A stretch of DNA of 63,766 nt from JBGSMF01 sp964651475 (GTDB lineage Bacteria; Chloroflexota; Anaerolineae; Fen-1058): the NCBI GenBank assembly GCA_964651475.1, contig CAZYXV010000022.1:1-63766 (forward strand), given 5' to 3'. The notes below the pieces were generated by a model. That model had not been told where the DNA came from and did not search any database. It saw nothing but the letters and a program-made list of their open reading frames with translations. A program made the position numbers and the translations under genes. Below are positions 42,311 through 50,345 of the stretch, piece by piece. Positions within the stretch are counted from its first letter, which is position 1; each line of letters starts with the position of its first letter.

Positions 42311-43474
42311 ATGAACCTCTTGATTTTGACCGACAAATACCCTCCCGACGCAGGTGGATTGGCCGTCTCCACGCGCCGCCTGGCGCGCGGGTTGATGCAG
42401 GCCGGGCACACTGTCTGCGTGAGCGTGCCCGCTCGTTCTAGTGCGCCGGGGCACGTGGACAGCTCCGACGACGACGGGCTGGCCGTGTTTCGCATCGGCG
42501 CGCACCGCCGCGCAGACGACACACTGGCCGGCTGGTTCGACCACGTCGTCTCGCTCGACGCGGCGCGCCGCCTGGACGTGATCCACGCGATGTATGTCGC
42601 GCAGCCGGCTTTTGTGAGCGTGACGGCGGCGCGCTACCTGGGGCGCTCCTCGGTCATTAGCGCGCGCGGCAACGATTTGGATCGCGCGGCGTTCGATCCG
42701 TCCAGGTTTTCGCAAATCGCCTGGGCGCTTCACAACGCAGACGCCGTCACCGCCGTCAGCGCCGACCTGGCCCGCAAGGCGCGCGCGTTCGCGCCAGGCC
42801 GGGAGGTGCGTCTTGTTCCCAACAGTGTGGACGCGGCGCTCTTTGCACCCGGCCCGCGCAGCGGGCCGCTGGCAGAATCATTGGGATTGGGCCACGCGCC
42901 GGTCATTGCCTTTGTGGGCGAGGCGCGGCAAAAAAAGGGGCTGACCATCTTGCTGCCCGCCTTGGCGCGCCTGTGCGCCCAGCACTCCCCACCCCCTACC
43001 CTGCTTCTGATCGGCGGCGTGCGCCAGGATGACGCGCCCATCCTCCAGGTCTTTCAGCGGCAAAACCCGGCGCTCAAGGTTTGTGTTGTGCCCAACGTAT
43101 CTCACGAGCAACTGCCCGCCTACTATCGGCTGATTGACGTGCTCGTCATTCCATCGCTGCGCGACGGGATGCCGAACGCGCTGCTGGAGGGCATGGCCTG
43201 CGAAAAAGCCATCGTCGCGTCGAATACTGGCGGGATCCCGGATGTGCTGCGCGATAAAGAAAACGGCCTGCTCGTCCCGCCCGGCGACGCGGCGGCCCTG
43301 GCCGACGCCGTGCTAAGCCTGCTGGCCGCCCCATCCCGGCGCATTCAACTTGGACGAGCCGCGCGTGAAACGGTTCAAGCCGATTTTACGCCCGCCCAAG
43401 AAATCGAACGCAACCTGGAAATCTATCGCGACGTGATGCGTGACGGAACACGCGCTACGCAATACGAACCATGA
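42311..43474 (+). CDS. Family 4-type glycosyltransferase
   Basis: ATG at 42311 follows AGGA. The 387-residue GT-B protein starts MNLLILTDKYPPDAGGLAVS, typical of GT4 donors/acceptor domain entry, and has in its C-terminal half the nucleotide-sugar motif: AFVGEARQKKGLTILLPAL, LPAYYRLIDVLVIPSLRDGM and E-G-M-A-C-E-K-A-I-V-A-S-N-T-G-G-I-P. It transfers a sugar from a nucleotide donor to an unknown acceptor, probably an envelope glycan or lipid. The open frame extends 104 codons upstream but has no family similarity there. Its stop overlaps the radical SAM start (ATGA). Confidence 0.92.
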   Translation: MNLLILTDKYPPDAGGLAVSTRRLARGLMQAGHTVCVSVPARSSAPGHVDSSDDDGLAVFRIGAHRRADDTLAGWFDHVVSLDAARRLDVIHAMYVAQPAFVSVTAARYLGRSSVISARGNDLDRAAFDPSRFSQIAWALHNADAVTAVSADLARKARAFAPGREVRLVPNSVDAALFAPGPRSGPLAESLGLGHAPVIAFVGEARQKKGLTILLPALARLCAQHSPPPTLLLIGGVRQDDAPILQVFQRQNPALKVCVVPNVSHEQLPAYYRLIDVLVIPSLRDGMPNALLEGMACEKAIVASNTGGIPDVLRDKENGLLVPPGDAAALADAVLSLLAAPSRRIQLGRAARETVQADFTPAQEIERNLEIYRDVMRDGTRATQYEP

Positions 43475-44589
43475 GCCTGCTCAAAATCCTCAAGCGCAAC
43501 CCTGAAATCGCTCGCGAATTTGCGCAGCGTGTCGAGGCCAATCAACCTTATCGCCTGCTAGATATGAAAGCATATCTCACGCGCGCGTGCAATCTCCGCT
43601 GCGTGATGTGCAACGCATGGAACGACAATCAGGGGCGGCGCGGCGAGTTGAGCACAGACGATTGGTTTCGAATTATCGTGCAGGCCAGGGCGTTGGGGCT
43701 GGCGAATCTAAAACTCTTTGGCGGCGAGCCAATGCTCAGGCAAGATTTGGAAGCCATCGTCGAATACGCCGCCGGCCTGGGCATCCGCTGCGCGCTGATT
43801 ACCAACGGCACGCTGCTGACCGAACAGCGCGCCGGGGGCCTGGTGGCGGCCGGGCTGGCAGAGCTGGATGTGTCCCTCGACGCGGCCAACCCAACCTTGC
43901 ACGACGAGATTCGCGGCCTGCCCGGCGCGTGGTCGCGCGCTGTGCGCGGCATACAGCTTGTGCGCCAGGCGGCTCAACGGCTGGACCGGCGCGTGGCCAT
44001 CCGTGTGAATACGGTCGTCATGCGGCAAAATTACGAGGACATTCCCAGGCTGGTGAATGTTCTTTCTAACCTGGCCGTTGACGAAATCGCCCTGAACCCC
44101 GCCATCCCGCAAGACGGCAACACCCGAGCCTCGGCATCCGAGTACGTGCTTTCGCGCCAAGATATTGTGCGCTATAACCATCACGTCGCGCCCAAAATTT
44201 TAGGGCAAGCCCCGCCTGGCCGGCTATCCATGCACCCCGATTTTTTGTACATTTACGGCACTGCTCAGGACCACATTGATCTGGCTTCCCAATGCCGATA
44301 TACCGAGAGACTGCACATCAGATGTTGCTTCAAGCCGTGGTACTATATGATCGTTCGAGAGAACGGCGACGTGATGGGCTGCAACACCGTCAAGCATCCC
44401 ATGTCCCGGTTGGGCAATTTACAGGGAAACGCCATCGAGGACATTTGGTTTTCGGAGGCATACCAAACGTTCCGCGCCCACTGCAAGCCGCCGCAATTCG
44501 CCGACTGCGCGCGGTGCTGTTACAACTTGGCCTTGCTCAATCAACAGATGGAAGAGGTTTTAAACACATCAGCGTCTCGTACACCCTGA
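43471..44589 (+). CDS. Radical SAM protein with SPASM-like C-terminus
   Basis: The 372-residue protein carries the 4Fe-4S SAM-binding CNLRCVMC (Cys40, Cys44, Cys47), FGGEPML, and further radical SAM strands. Its C-terminal third has several cysteines (SQCRYTERLHIRCCFKPW, GDVMGCNTVKHP, HCKPPQFADCARCC) in the pattern of a SPASM auxiliary-cluster domain, ending with G-N-L-Q-G-N-A-I-E-D-I-W. Such enzymes modify peptides or sugars. The ATGA overlap with a glycosyltransferase gene favours a role on a glycan or glycopeptide, but no peptide substrate gene is visible. The 3' end overlaps the convergent gene by 53 bases. Confidence 0.9.
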   Translation: MSLLKILKRNPEIAREFAQRVEANQPYRLLDMKAYLTRACNLRCVMCNAWNDNQGRRGELSTDDWFRIIVQARALGLANLKLFGGEPMLRQDLEAIVEYAAGLGIRCALITNGTLLTEQRAGGLVAAGLAELDVSLDAANPTLHDEIRGLPGAWSRAVRGIQLVRQAAQRLDRRVAIRVNTVVMRQNYEDIPRLVNVLSNLAVDEIALNPAIPQDGNTRASASEYVLSRQDIVRYNHHVAPKILGQAPPGRLSMHPDFLYIYGTAQDHIDLASQCRYTERLHIRCCFKPWYYMIVRENGDVMGCNTVKHPMSRLGNLQGNAIEDIWFSEAYQTFRAHCKPPQFADCARCCYNLALLNQQMEEVLNTSASRTP

Positions 44590-45730
44590 GGAGCTTTTTC
44601 TGCGCCGCCCGCCAATTGAACCTCTCTTTTGCGCGTTGAGCGGCAGACGTAGCCAGCCGGCTTGCCAGCGATGCGTCACCCAAAAGCGCCAGCACGCAGC
44701 GCGCCAAATCGGCCGGATCGTCCGGCGTGAACAGCAGCGCGTCCACGTCGTCGCGCGCCAGCTCGCGCACCACCGGCAAGTTCGCGGCGACGATGGGCCG
44801 CCCGCACGCCATGTACTCGATCACCTTGAGGGGGCAGCAGCCCTGCGTCACATTGCGGTCGTTATAACCCAACGGCGCGATACACACATCCGCCTGCGCC
44901 AACAGCGCCGGCATCTGGTGATGCGGCGCGGGCGATTCGATAGAAATAGATTCTTCCAGTCCCAGCTTGCGAATGTGCCTGAGCAACTCTTTGCGCTGCC
45001 GCCCGCGCCCCCGCCCCACAATTCGCAGTTTGGCCGGGTGATGTGATAAAATAGAGGGCATAGACTCAATCAGCACGTCAAGCCCCTGCCAATCGGCCAA
45101 CGTGCCGACGTAAAGCAAAACGGGGTGCTCGGCGTCCCGGTTGAGCGGCTGGGGCGTAAAGAGATGGGTATCCACACCGTTGGGGATGACGGTGATTTTT
45201 TCACGCGGGACGCCCAGGCTGGCAATATAAGCGCGCGTGACGGACGAGGGGCACACAATCGCGTCGGCCAGCAAGAGTGCGGCGATTTCTTGAGCCTTGA
45301 TTTTAGATAGCGCCGGGCTGCCCTTCAGGGCCGGATAGTGGTACTTGAGCTCGACGCTGGGCAGGCCATTGACTTCAAACAAGGTCTTGTAGCCAAAACG
45401 GGACCTGGCATGGACAATGGGCAGCCCGCACCACGCTGAGCGAAAGTGCGCCACGCCATAAGGCGGCGACGACTCAATGTGACGCATCACAGCCTGCCCA
45501 AAGATAATGGCGCGCCTGAGAAAGTTGGGGTCGTCTCCCACCGGCGCGCGGAGAATTTGCGCGCCGCAGTACGTATCGCGTTCGGGCAGCGCCGGGTCGC
45601 CCGCCGTGACGAGCTGCACCCGGTAACCGGCCTCTACCAACCCGCGCGTAAAATACGTAATGTGCGTGCTGGCGCCTTTGGGGCTGGGCACGACGTCGAA
45701 AGCGGAATAGAGTACGGAAGCTTGGTCCAT
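44537..45730 (-). CDS. Family 4-type glycosyltransferase
   Basis: A 397-residue GT-B protein from ATG 45730 (MDQASVLYSAFDVVPSPKGA); codons upstream of this show no similarity. The C-terminal domain includes PVLLYVGTLADWQGLDVLIE, HHQMPALLAQADVCIAPLG and V-I-E-Y-M-A-C-G-R-P-I-V-A, the donor-binding E-x7-E-like region. It converges on the radical SAM gene with a 53-base 3' overlap. With the other glycosyltransferase and the radical SAM enzyme it makes a small glycan-modification locus. The acceptor is unknown. Confidence 0.92.
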   Translation of the reverse strand: MDQASVLYSAFDVVPSPKGASTHITYFTRGLVEAGYRVQLVTAGDPALPERDTYCGAQILRAPVGDDPNFLRRAIIFGQAVMRHIESSPPYGVAHFRSAWCGLPIVHARSRFGYKTLFEVNGLPSVELKYHYPALKGSPALSKIKAQEIAALLLADAIVCPSSVTRAYIASLGVPREKITVIPNGVDTHLFTPQPLNRDAEHPVLLYVGTLADWQGLDVLIESMPSILSHHPAKLRIVGRGRGRQRKELLRHIRKLGLEESISIESPAPHHQMPALLAQADVCIAPLGYNDRNVTQGCCPLKVIEYMACGRPIVAANLPVVRELARDDVDALLFTPDDPADLARCVLALLGDASLASRLATSAAQRAKERFNWRAAQKKLLRVYETLMCLKPLPSVD

Positions 45731-45828
45731 CAAGGTGATTATAGCCGAAATGCGGTTGTAGCCAAGTGGGACGTGGGGCGTGACGGAACCACAGAACAAG
45801 ACAAGCGGGTAAGCGTTATTTTTTCCGC

Positions 45829-45984
45829 AAAGCTATAAAATTGTCAGGAGCCGAACGCCTTTACCGTATTCGAATAAGTAACTATCGAATCGTGTACGAA
45901 GTGGCCACAAATGCAGGGCTGATCATCATTCATCATATTCGACTATGCCATTGCCTAACCCGGCGGATTAGCATCCACTTATAG
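45829..45984 (+). pseudogene. Remnant of a RelE/ParE-family toxin gene (C-terminal part)
   Basis: The plus-strand frame reads KAIKLSGAERLYRIRISNY, then RIVYEVATNAGLIIIHHIRL and ends at TAG 45982-45984. The first part matches the strongly conserved core of RelE-like mRNA interferases (KLSG...LYRIRVGDYRIIYEI...L.I.I..IRHR). The N-terminal half and a start codon are missing, the C-terminal catalytic R-H-R is degraded to R-L-C-H, and no antitoxin gene is seen. It is therefore a decayed fragment between two intact genes. Confidence 0.7.
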
Positions 45985-45999
45985 ACGGACGTCTGTCAC

Positions 46000-46941
46000 A
46001 TGAAACCAAGAACAAGCGGTTTACAAAATCACATCTATACGAGGATGCAGGAAAAGGACACTCAAGAGCTCATCACAATTTGGGTGAGAAATGATCACAC
46101 GGAATGGTCAGATGAAGCATTCAATGTTATTGAAAGCATCTTGCTAGAGAAGCTAGGGAGTCTACCTGCTCAAGACAGTCATGTAACCGACAGAGGCAAT
46201 TACATGCCGGAGGGTAATGATAGAGGACAACTGGCAGAACTCTTGGGAGGACTGTCATTGACTCCCTATGGCATCTACTGGGCGCTTTCTGCATTTGCCT
46301 TCGCCGTAGGGTGGCTGAATTGGGAAACAAATGGAGGACCTCCTTTTTTGGGAGTTCTGTTGGCATATTTGTTTGATCGGCTGATTAGATTTTATTACCA
46401 CAAAAAGTACAATTACTCCTTTGCTGCAGCGCCTTCAAAAACAGACAACTCATCAACCAGAAAGGCCATAATTACCGTCTTGGTGGTTGCCACATTGGTT
46501 GTCGCGTGGGTCATTGAAAAATATATACCTCTTCCAATGCGTCTAGTGCTCTTTTTATTCGGCATTCTAGGAGCCTGTCGGAGAGCCCCTGATCTCGGGC
46601 GAGTTACCTCCACATACAGGGACAAGCGTGCGCCTGACCACCATATGTGGGGGTATTCAGTGCCTTTGGAAAGTCTCTCCGACAGCCTGCTAGTAACCTG
46701 GCGAGGCATTACTTGGACACGAAAAGGATGGGGTAGCTACGGTTTGATTCACTCATGGCTAGGAATCTTACTTATGGGGGCAAGCGTTGTGCCTCTGGCC
46801 TTAAATATTCCACCGTACGACATGTATTTCGGTGTTGATGGCATTCTTGAAATGGCGCTTTTGGGGCTGGCAATAATAATGATTGGAGTTACGGAGCATC
46901 TAATCATCGTGAAGGTATCTAGTTTTAAAGTAACGCTATGA
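46000..46941 (+). CDS. Unknown multi-pass membrane protein
   Basis: A 313-residue protein. The first 65 residues are soluble (a helical segment with WVRNDHTEWSDEAFNVIESI), followed by two membrane segments (about 88-120), then two more around 155-200 and two near the C-terminus (240-300). The gene is lower in G+C than its neighbours, which suggests acquisition. A 123-bp MITE-like element (46571-46693) lies inside without breaking the frame and codes for about 41 residues of the loop after the fourth membrane segment. Start is uncertain: ATG at 46000 or at 46045. Confidence 0.6.
   Translation: MKPRTSGLQNHIYTRMQEKDTQELITIWVRNDHTEWSDEAFNVIESILLEKLGSLPAQDSHVTDRGNYMPEGNDRGQLAELLGGLSLTPYGIYWALSAFAFAVGWLNWETNGGPPFLGVLLAYLFDRLIRFYYHKKYNYSFAAAPSKTDNSSTRKAIITVLVVATLVVAWVIEKYIPLPMRLVLFLFGILGACRRAPDLGRVTSTYRDKRAPDHHMWGYSVPLESLSDSLLVTWRGITWTRKGWGSYGLIHSWLGILLMGASVVPLALNIPPYDMYFGVDGILEMALLGLAIIMIGVTEHLIIVKVSSFKVTL
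46571..46693. mobile_element. MITE-like element with CTAG target duplication, in frame within a gene
   Basis: Ends GAGCCTGTCGGAGAG (46571-46585) and CTCTCCGACAGCCTG (46675-46689) are inverted repeats matching at 13 of 15 positions. CTAG lies outside both ends (46567-46570 and 46690-46693), as for a 4-bp target duplication. The left end shares AGCCTGTCGGAG with the element at 37581-37658. Element plus one target copy is 123 bp, a multiple of three. There is no coding capacity for a transposase. Confidence 0.55.
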
Positions 46942-47386
46942 ACTGGCCGAAATGTGGCCAACCTAGCATGTGCGACCTGCCGCATGGCTCGAAGCCAAAG
47001 TGTCTTCAAACCCAACAACTGTCACAGCTATCGCCGTCCTGTGGATTTCGAGGAGGCCGCAGGCCGACCTCCCCTGCCGGACCAGGTGAAACAATCTCGG
47101 TTTTGCAGCCAGGGGATGGCTTCGCTGCGGCGGTATCGCACATTTTGGTAACTACTCAGCATCGCTTGCCGCGCCGGGGACGGCGCGGCCTATGCGCGGC
47201 CAGTAACGCCCGCCGAGGATGGCGGGTTGAGCAGTTACACATTTTGTATAATTTGCCGGTTCGCCCACAGTTGAACTGCGGGCGGAACAAATTTACACAC
47301 AACTCGACATACTGCCCCCGACTCGCCTCCGCTTCGGCGGGCGGGTGAATGCAGCCGGTGGGTGGCTAGCACGGATGGCATCTACA
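46942..47386 (+). other. Intergenic region of about 445 bases with a small transposon-derived element
   Basis: No convincing gene is seen here. It holds the 91-bp GTAA-ended element at 47148-47238, two strong hairpins inside that element, and a TATAAT at 47247-47252 just right of it that might be part of a promoter for the CPBP gene. Confidence 0.6.
47148..47238. mobile_element. 91-bp MITE with GTAA ends and 8-bp target site duplication
   Basis: The element starts GTAACTACTCA (47148-47158) and ends TGAGCAGTTAC (47228-47238), inverted repeats matching at 10 of 11 positions. It is flanked directly on both sides by the identical 8 bases ACATTTTG (47140-47147 and 47239-47246). Inside are two hairpins, GCCGCGCC/GGCGCGGC and CCCGCC/GGCGGG. 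GTAA ends and 8-bp duplications are hallmarks of the IS66 family, so it looks like a non-autonomous derivative. Confidence 0.8.
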
Positions 47387-48259
47387 ATGACCGAACAAAC
47401 TCAACCAGCGAACCAATTACGGCGAGTCCTTCAATTCCCACTCGTCAGAATTGTATTGGCGTTTATATGGCTGACCACGATTTTCACTATCACGCAGATG
47501 GCTGTTCGGTTATTACCGGCCAGAGAAACAATACCAATTATCGCTTTGTCTTTGGTCGTTGTCGTGTCAATCATCTATCTGGCCTACTCTGCCTTTGTCC
47601 GGATCATTGAGAGGCGTCCTCTTAGCGAGTTCGCGACTTTGGGTGCGGTCACTGAATTGACGAGTGGTGTACTGATCGGCGCCGTCTTGTTCACTGTCAC
47701 AATCGGAATTCTGTGGGGACTGGGTTGCTACACGGTCACGGGAGTGAATGACTGGATGATAATGGTGCCCGTCTTTGCACGTGCCGTCATCACTGGCGTG
47801 TACGAAGAGGTATTGTTTCGCGGCGTCCTGTTCAGGGTGATAGAGGAAAAGTTGGGAAGCTGGTTGGCCTTGCTGCTTTCTGCGTTGCTCTTTGGCTTCT
47901 TGCATCTAGGCAATCCCAATGCCACGTGGGTAGCTGCAGCGGCGATTGCACTTGAGGCGGGTACGCTGTTGGCTGCAGCCTATGTGCTCACGCGGAGATT
48001 GTGGCTGGCCATCGGGATTCACTTTGCCTGGAACTTTACACAAGGTGGGGTGTTTGGAGTCGCCGTGTCTGGCAACCAGGCCAGTGGATTATTGCAGTCT
48101 ATTTTGAAGGGTCCGGAGCTTTTAAGCGGCGGCCAATTTGGCGCCGAAGCATCCATTGTCGCGGTCATAGTTTGTACTGCGGCCAGTGTATGCTTGCTGT
48201 GGCGCGCACAAAAAAAGAGCAGGCTGGTGAAACCGTTCTGGAAGTGTCGAGAGATTTGA
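47387..48259 (+). CDS. CPBP-family intramembrane metalloprotease
   Basis: A 290-residue multi-pass membrane protein (from ATG 47387) with the complete Abi/CPBP motif set: EEVLFRG with the catalytic Glu pair, FGFLHLGN with the His of motif 2, and HFAWN with motif 3. Such proteins resemble prenyl-CaaX proteases (Rce1); bacterial members serve in peptide maturation, immunity or surface processing. Two earlier starts (47345, 47375) are possible; 47387 (MTEQTQPAN) is chosen for its more typical N-terminus. No bacteriocin gene is seen nearby. Confidence 0.87.
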   Translation: MTEQTQPANQLRRVLQFPLVRIVLAFIWLTTIFTITQMAVRLLPARETIPIIALSLVVVVSIIYLAYSAFVRIIERRPLSEFATLGAVTELTSGVLIGAVLFTVTIGILWGLGCYTVTGVNDWMIMVPVFARAVITGVYEEVLFRGVLFRVIEEKLGSWLALLLSALLFGFLHLGNPNATWVAAAAIALEAGTLLAAAYVLTRRLWLAIGIHFAWNFTQGGVFGVAVSGNQASGLLQSILKGPELLSGGQFGAEASIVAVIVCTAASVCLLWRAQKKSRLVKPFWKCREI

Positions 48260-48355
48260 GCAGGGCGCCTCTGGGCAGCGCCGCGCCGTTGAGGGGGCGA
48301 TTCCTCACATACGGGCGGGATGGTTTTGTTTTCGGCAGTGTGATACAATGGCGCT

Positions 48356-49177
48356 ATGCCAGAATTACCCGACCTGGAAATCATTCGAGAGTATCTTGCG
48401 CCGCGCATTGTGGGCGCGGCGATTGCCGCCGTCGAGGTGCGCCGCCCGCTGATCGTTCGCAATCTGTTGGCCGGCGAAATCAGTGAGCACATGATTGGGC
48501 GTCGCTTTACGGGCGTGACGCGGCGCGGCAAATTCTTGTTACTGACCCTGGATAGCGAGGTGCGCCTGGTTATCCATCCAATGTTAGCCGGGCGCGTGCA
48601 TTACGGCGATCCGCTGCCCCGCCACCGCGCCCGCGATGCGCTGGTGCTTGGCCTGGCCGATGGACACGAGCTGCGCTACCACGACGCCAAGGACATGGGC
48701 AAGGTGTACGTGGCCGCCGACCTGAACCAGGTTCCAACCTTTGCCGAGCTGGGGCCAGAGGCGAACGATCCGGCCTTGACCTCGTCCATCTTTTGCCAGC
48801 GATTGCGCCAGCGGCGCGGCGAGATCAAACGCGCGCTGACTACGCAGAGCTTTATAGCCGGCGTTGGCAATGCGTACGCGGATGAGATTTGCTGGCGGGC
48901 CGGGGTGTACCCGTTTCGGCGCGTCGCCGACCTCACCGAAGATGAACAGGCGCAATTGTACGCTGCGGTGCAAACCGTGCTGGCGGAAGCGATTGAAACG
49001 CTGCGCAGGCGAATGGGTGAGGCCATAGACGTGGAGGTGCGCGATTTTTTGGCCGTGCACGGCAAGGCGGGTCAGCCTTGCCCACGCTGCGGCAGTGCCA
49101 TCAGCCAGGTCAAACGCGAGCGCATTGCCACGCACTTTTGCCGCGCGTGCCAGCCTGGCAGGCTGGTGGGCGGGTAA
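48356..49177 (+). CDS. mutM: Formamidopyrimidine-DNA glycosylase (MutM/Fpg)
   Basis: Fpg removes oxidised purines from DNA and nicks the abasic site. After Met removal the N-terminal Pro (PELPDLE) acts as the Schiff-base nucleophile. Glu3 is kept, but position 6 is Asp where most Fpg proteins have Glu. Lys59 (RRGKFLL) is present, as is the helix-two-turns-helix (NAYADEICWRAGV). The C-terminal zinc finger CPRC-x16-CRAC is complete. At 273 residues it is standard. It precedes dinB, giving a small lesion-repair pair. Confidence 0.94.
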   Translation: MPELPDLEIIREYLAPRIVGAAIAAVEVRRPLIVRNLLAGEISEHMIGRRFTGVTRRGKFLLLTLDSEVRLVIHPMLAGRVHYGDPLPRHRARDALVLGLADGHELRYHDAKDMGKVYVAADLNQVPTFAELGPEANDPALTSSIFCQRLRQRRGEIKRALTTQSFIAGVGNAYADEICWRAGVYPFRRVADLTEDEQAQLYAAVQTVLAEAIETLRRRMGEAIDVEVRDFLAVHGKAGQPCPRCGSAISQVKRERIATHFCRACQPGRLVGG

Positions 49178-49203
49178 CGCACATTTGAGTGTCACGATCT
49201 GCC

Positions 49204-50268
49204 ATGCCCCTTGAGCAACGCGCCATCATTCACCTCGACCTGGATGCTTTCTTTGCCTCGGTCGAGGTCGTGGAAAATCCTGCCCTGAAAGGCAAGCCCG
49301 TGCTGGTGGGTGGGCGTCCCCAAGAGCGGGGCGTCGTGGCGGCCGCCTCGTACGAAGCGCGGGCGTATGGCGCGCGCTCGGCCATGCCAATGTACCGCGC
49401 GCTGCAACTGTGTCCCCAGGCCATCGTGTTGCCGGCGCGGCACAGCCTGTATGGCGACTATTCGCGCCGGGTGATGGCGATTTTGCACCAGGCCTCGCCG
49501 CAGGTGGAACAAATCAGCATTGACGAAGCTTATCTCGACCTGACGCAGCAGGTGAGCGCGTGGGATGACGCGGTCCAAGTTGCCCGTACCCTCCAGGCGC
49601 GGGTGAAAGACGAGATTGGGCTATCTTCATCCCTGGGTGTGGCAGCGAACAAACTGGTGTCCAAGGTGGCTTCCGAGCACGGCAAGCCAGGCGGCCTGGT
49701 GGCGGTGCGGCCCGGTGAGGAACAGAGCTTTCTGGCGCCGCTGCCGGTGCGTGTGCTGTGGGGCGTGGGCCAGGTGACCGAGCGGGAATTGCTCAAGCTG
49801 AACGTCAGAACCGTGAGCGAGCTGGCGCAAGTATCCGAAGAGACGCTACGCGCACGCTTTGGCAAACGCGGCCTCGAGATGGCGCAGCAGGCGCGGGGAA
49901 TAGACGAGCGGCCAGTGATTACTGAGCACGAGCTCAAATCCATCAGCGAGGAAAGGACCTTTGTGCGCGACGTCAAGGATGCCCAGGTGCTGCGCAAGCA
50001 GGCGTGGGAGTTGAGCCAGGGTGTGGCGTGGCGATTGAAAAGCGCCGAACTGGCCGCCGGCACCGTGACCATCAAGCTGCGCTATGCCGACTTTACGACG
50101 CTGACGCGGCAGATGAAGCTGGCGGCGCCGACGGACGACGAGCAAACAATCTGTCGCGCGGCTTTGGCCTTGCTCAAGCGGGCGTGGGATCGTCAGCGAG
50201 CGGTGCGCTTGTTGGGCGTAGGCGCACAGCAGTTGACCCAACCCATTGGACAGCTATCACTGTTTTAA
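49204..50268 (+). CDS. dinB: DNA polymerase IV (DinB)
   Basis: A 354-residue Y-family polymerase for lesion bypass. Catalytic acidic residues lie in HLDLDAFFASVE and SIDEAYLDL. The palm-thumb region contains SLGVAANKLVSKVASE and the helix-hairpin-helix around WGVGQV. The C-terminus ends QLSLF, a beta-clamp-binding peptide. ATG at 49204 (MPLEQRAI) is preferred over an upstream GTG at 49189. No ribosome site is obvious for either. No SOS box is recognised upstream. Confidence 0.95.
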   Translation: MPLEQRAIIHLDLDAFFASVEVVENPALKGKPVLVGGRPQERGVVAAASYEARAYGARSAMPMYRALQLCPQAIVLPARHSLYGDYSRRVMAILHQASPQVEQISIDEAYLDLTQQVSAWDDAVQVARTLQARVKDEIGLSSSLGVAANKLVSKVASEHGKPGGLVAVRPGEEQSFLAPLPVRVLWGVGQVTERELLKLNVRTVSELAQVSEETLRARFGKRGLEMAQQARGIDERPVITEHELKSISEERTFVRDVKDAQVLRKQAWELSQGVAWRLKSAELAAGTVTIKLRYADFTTLTRQMKLAAPTDDEQTICRAALALLKRAWDRQRAVRLLGVGAQQLTQPIGQLSLF

Positions 50269-50297
50269 GAGTTCACCCTGGCTATATTCATCACCTT

Positions 50298-50329
50298 ACG
50301 GCGGCGATCTATGGATCACCGCCGTTTTT
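50298..50329 (+). terminator. Rho-independent terminator after dinB
   Basis: ACGGCGG(C)GAT pairs with ATC(A)CCGCCGT, followed by TTTTT on the plus strand. Confidence 0.85.
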
Positions 50330-50345
50330 CGTGTTGCCAGGCGGC

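Noticed and set aside
46938..47348. Plus-strand open frame of 136 codons after the membrane protein gene
   Set aside because: It runs through the 91-bp mobile element, has no domain and is Cys/Pro-rich in a random way.
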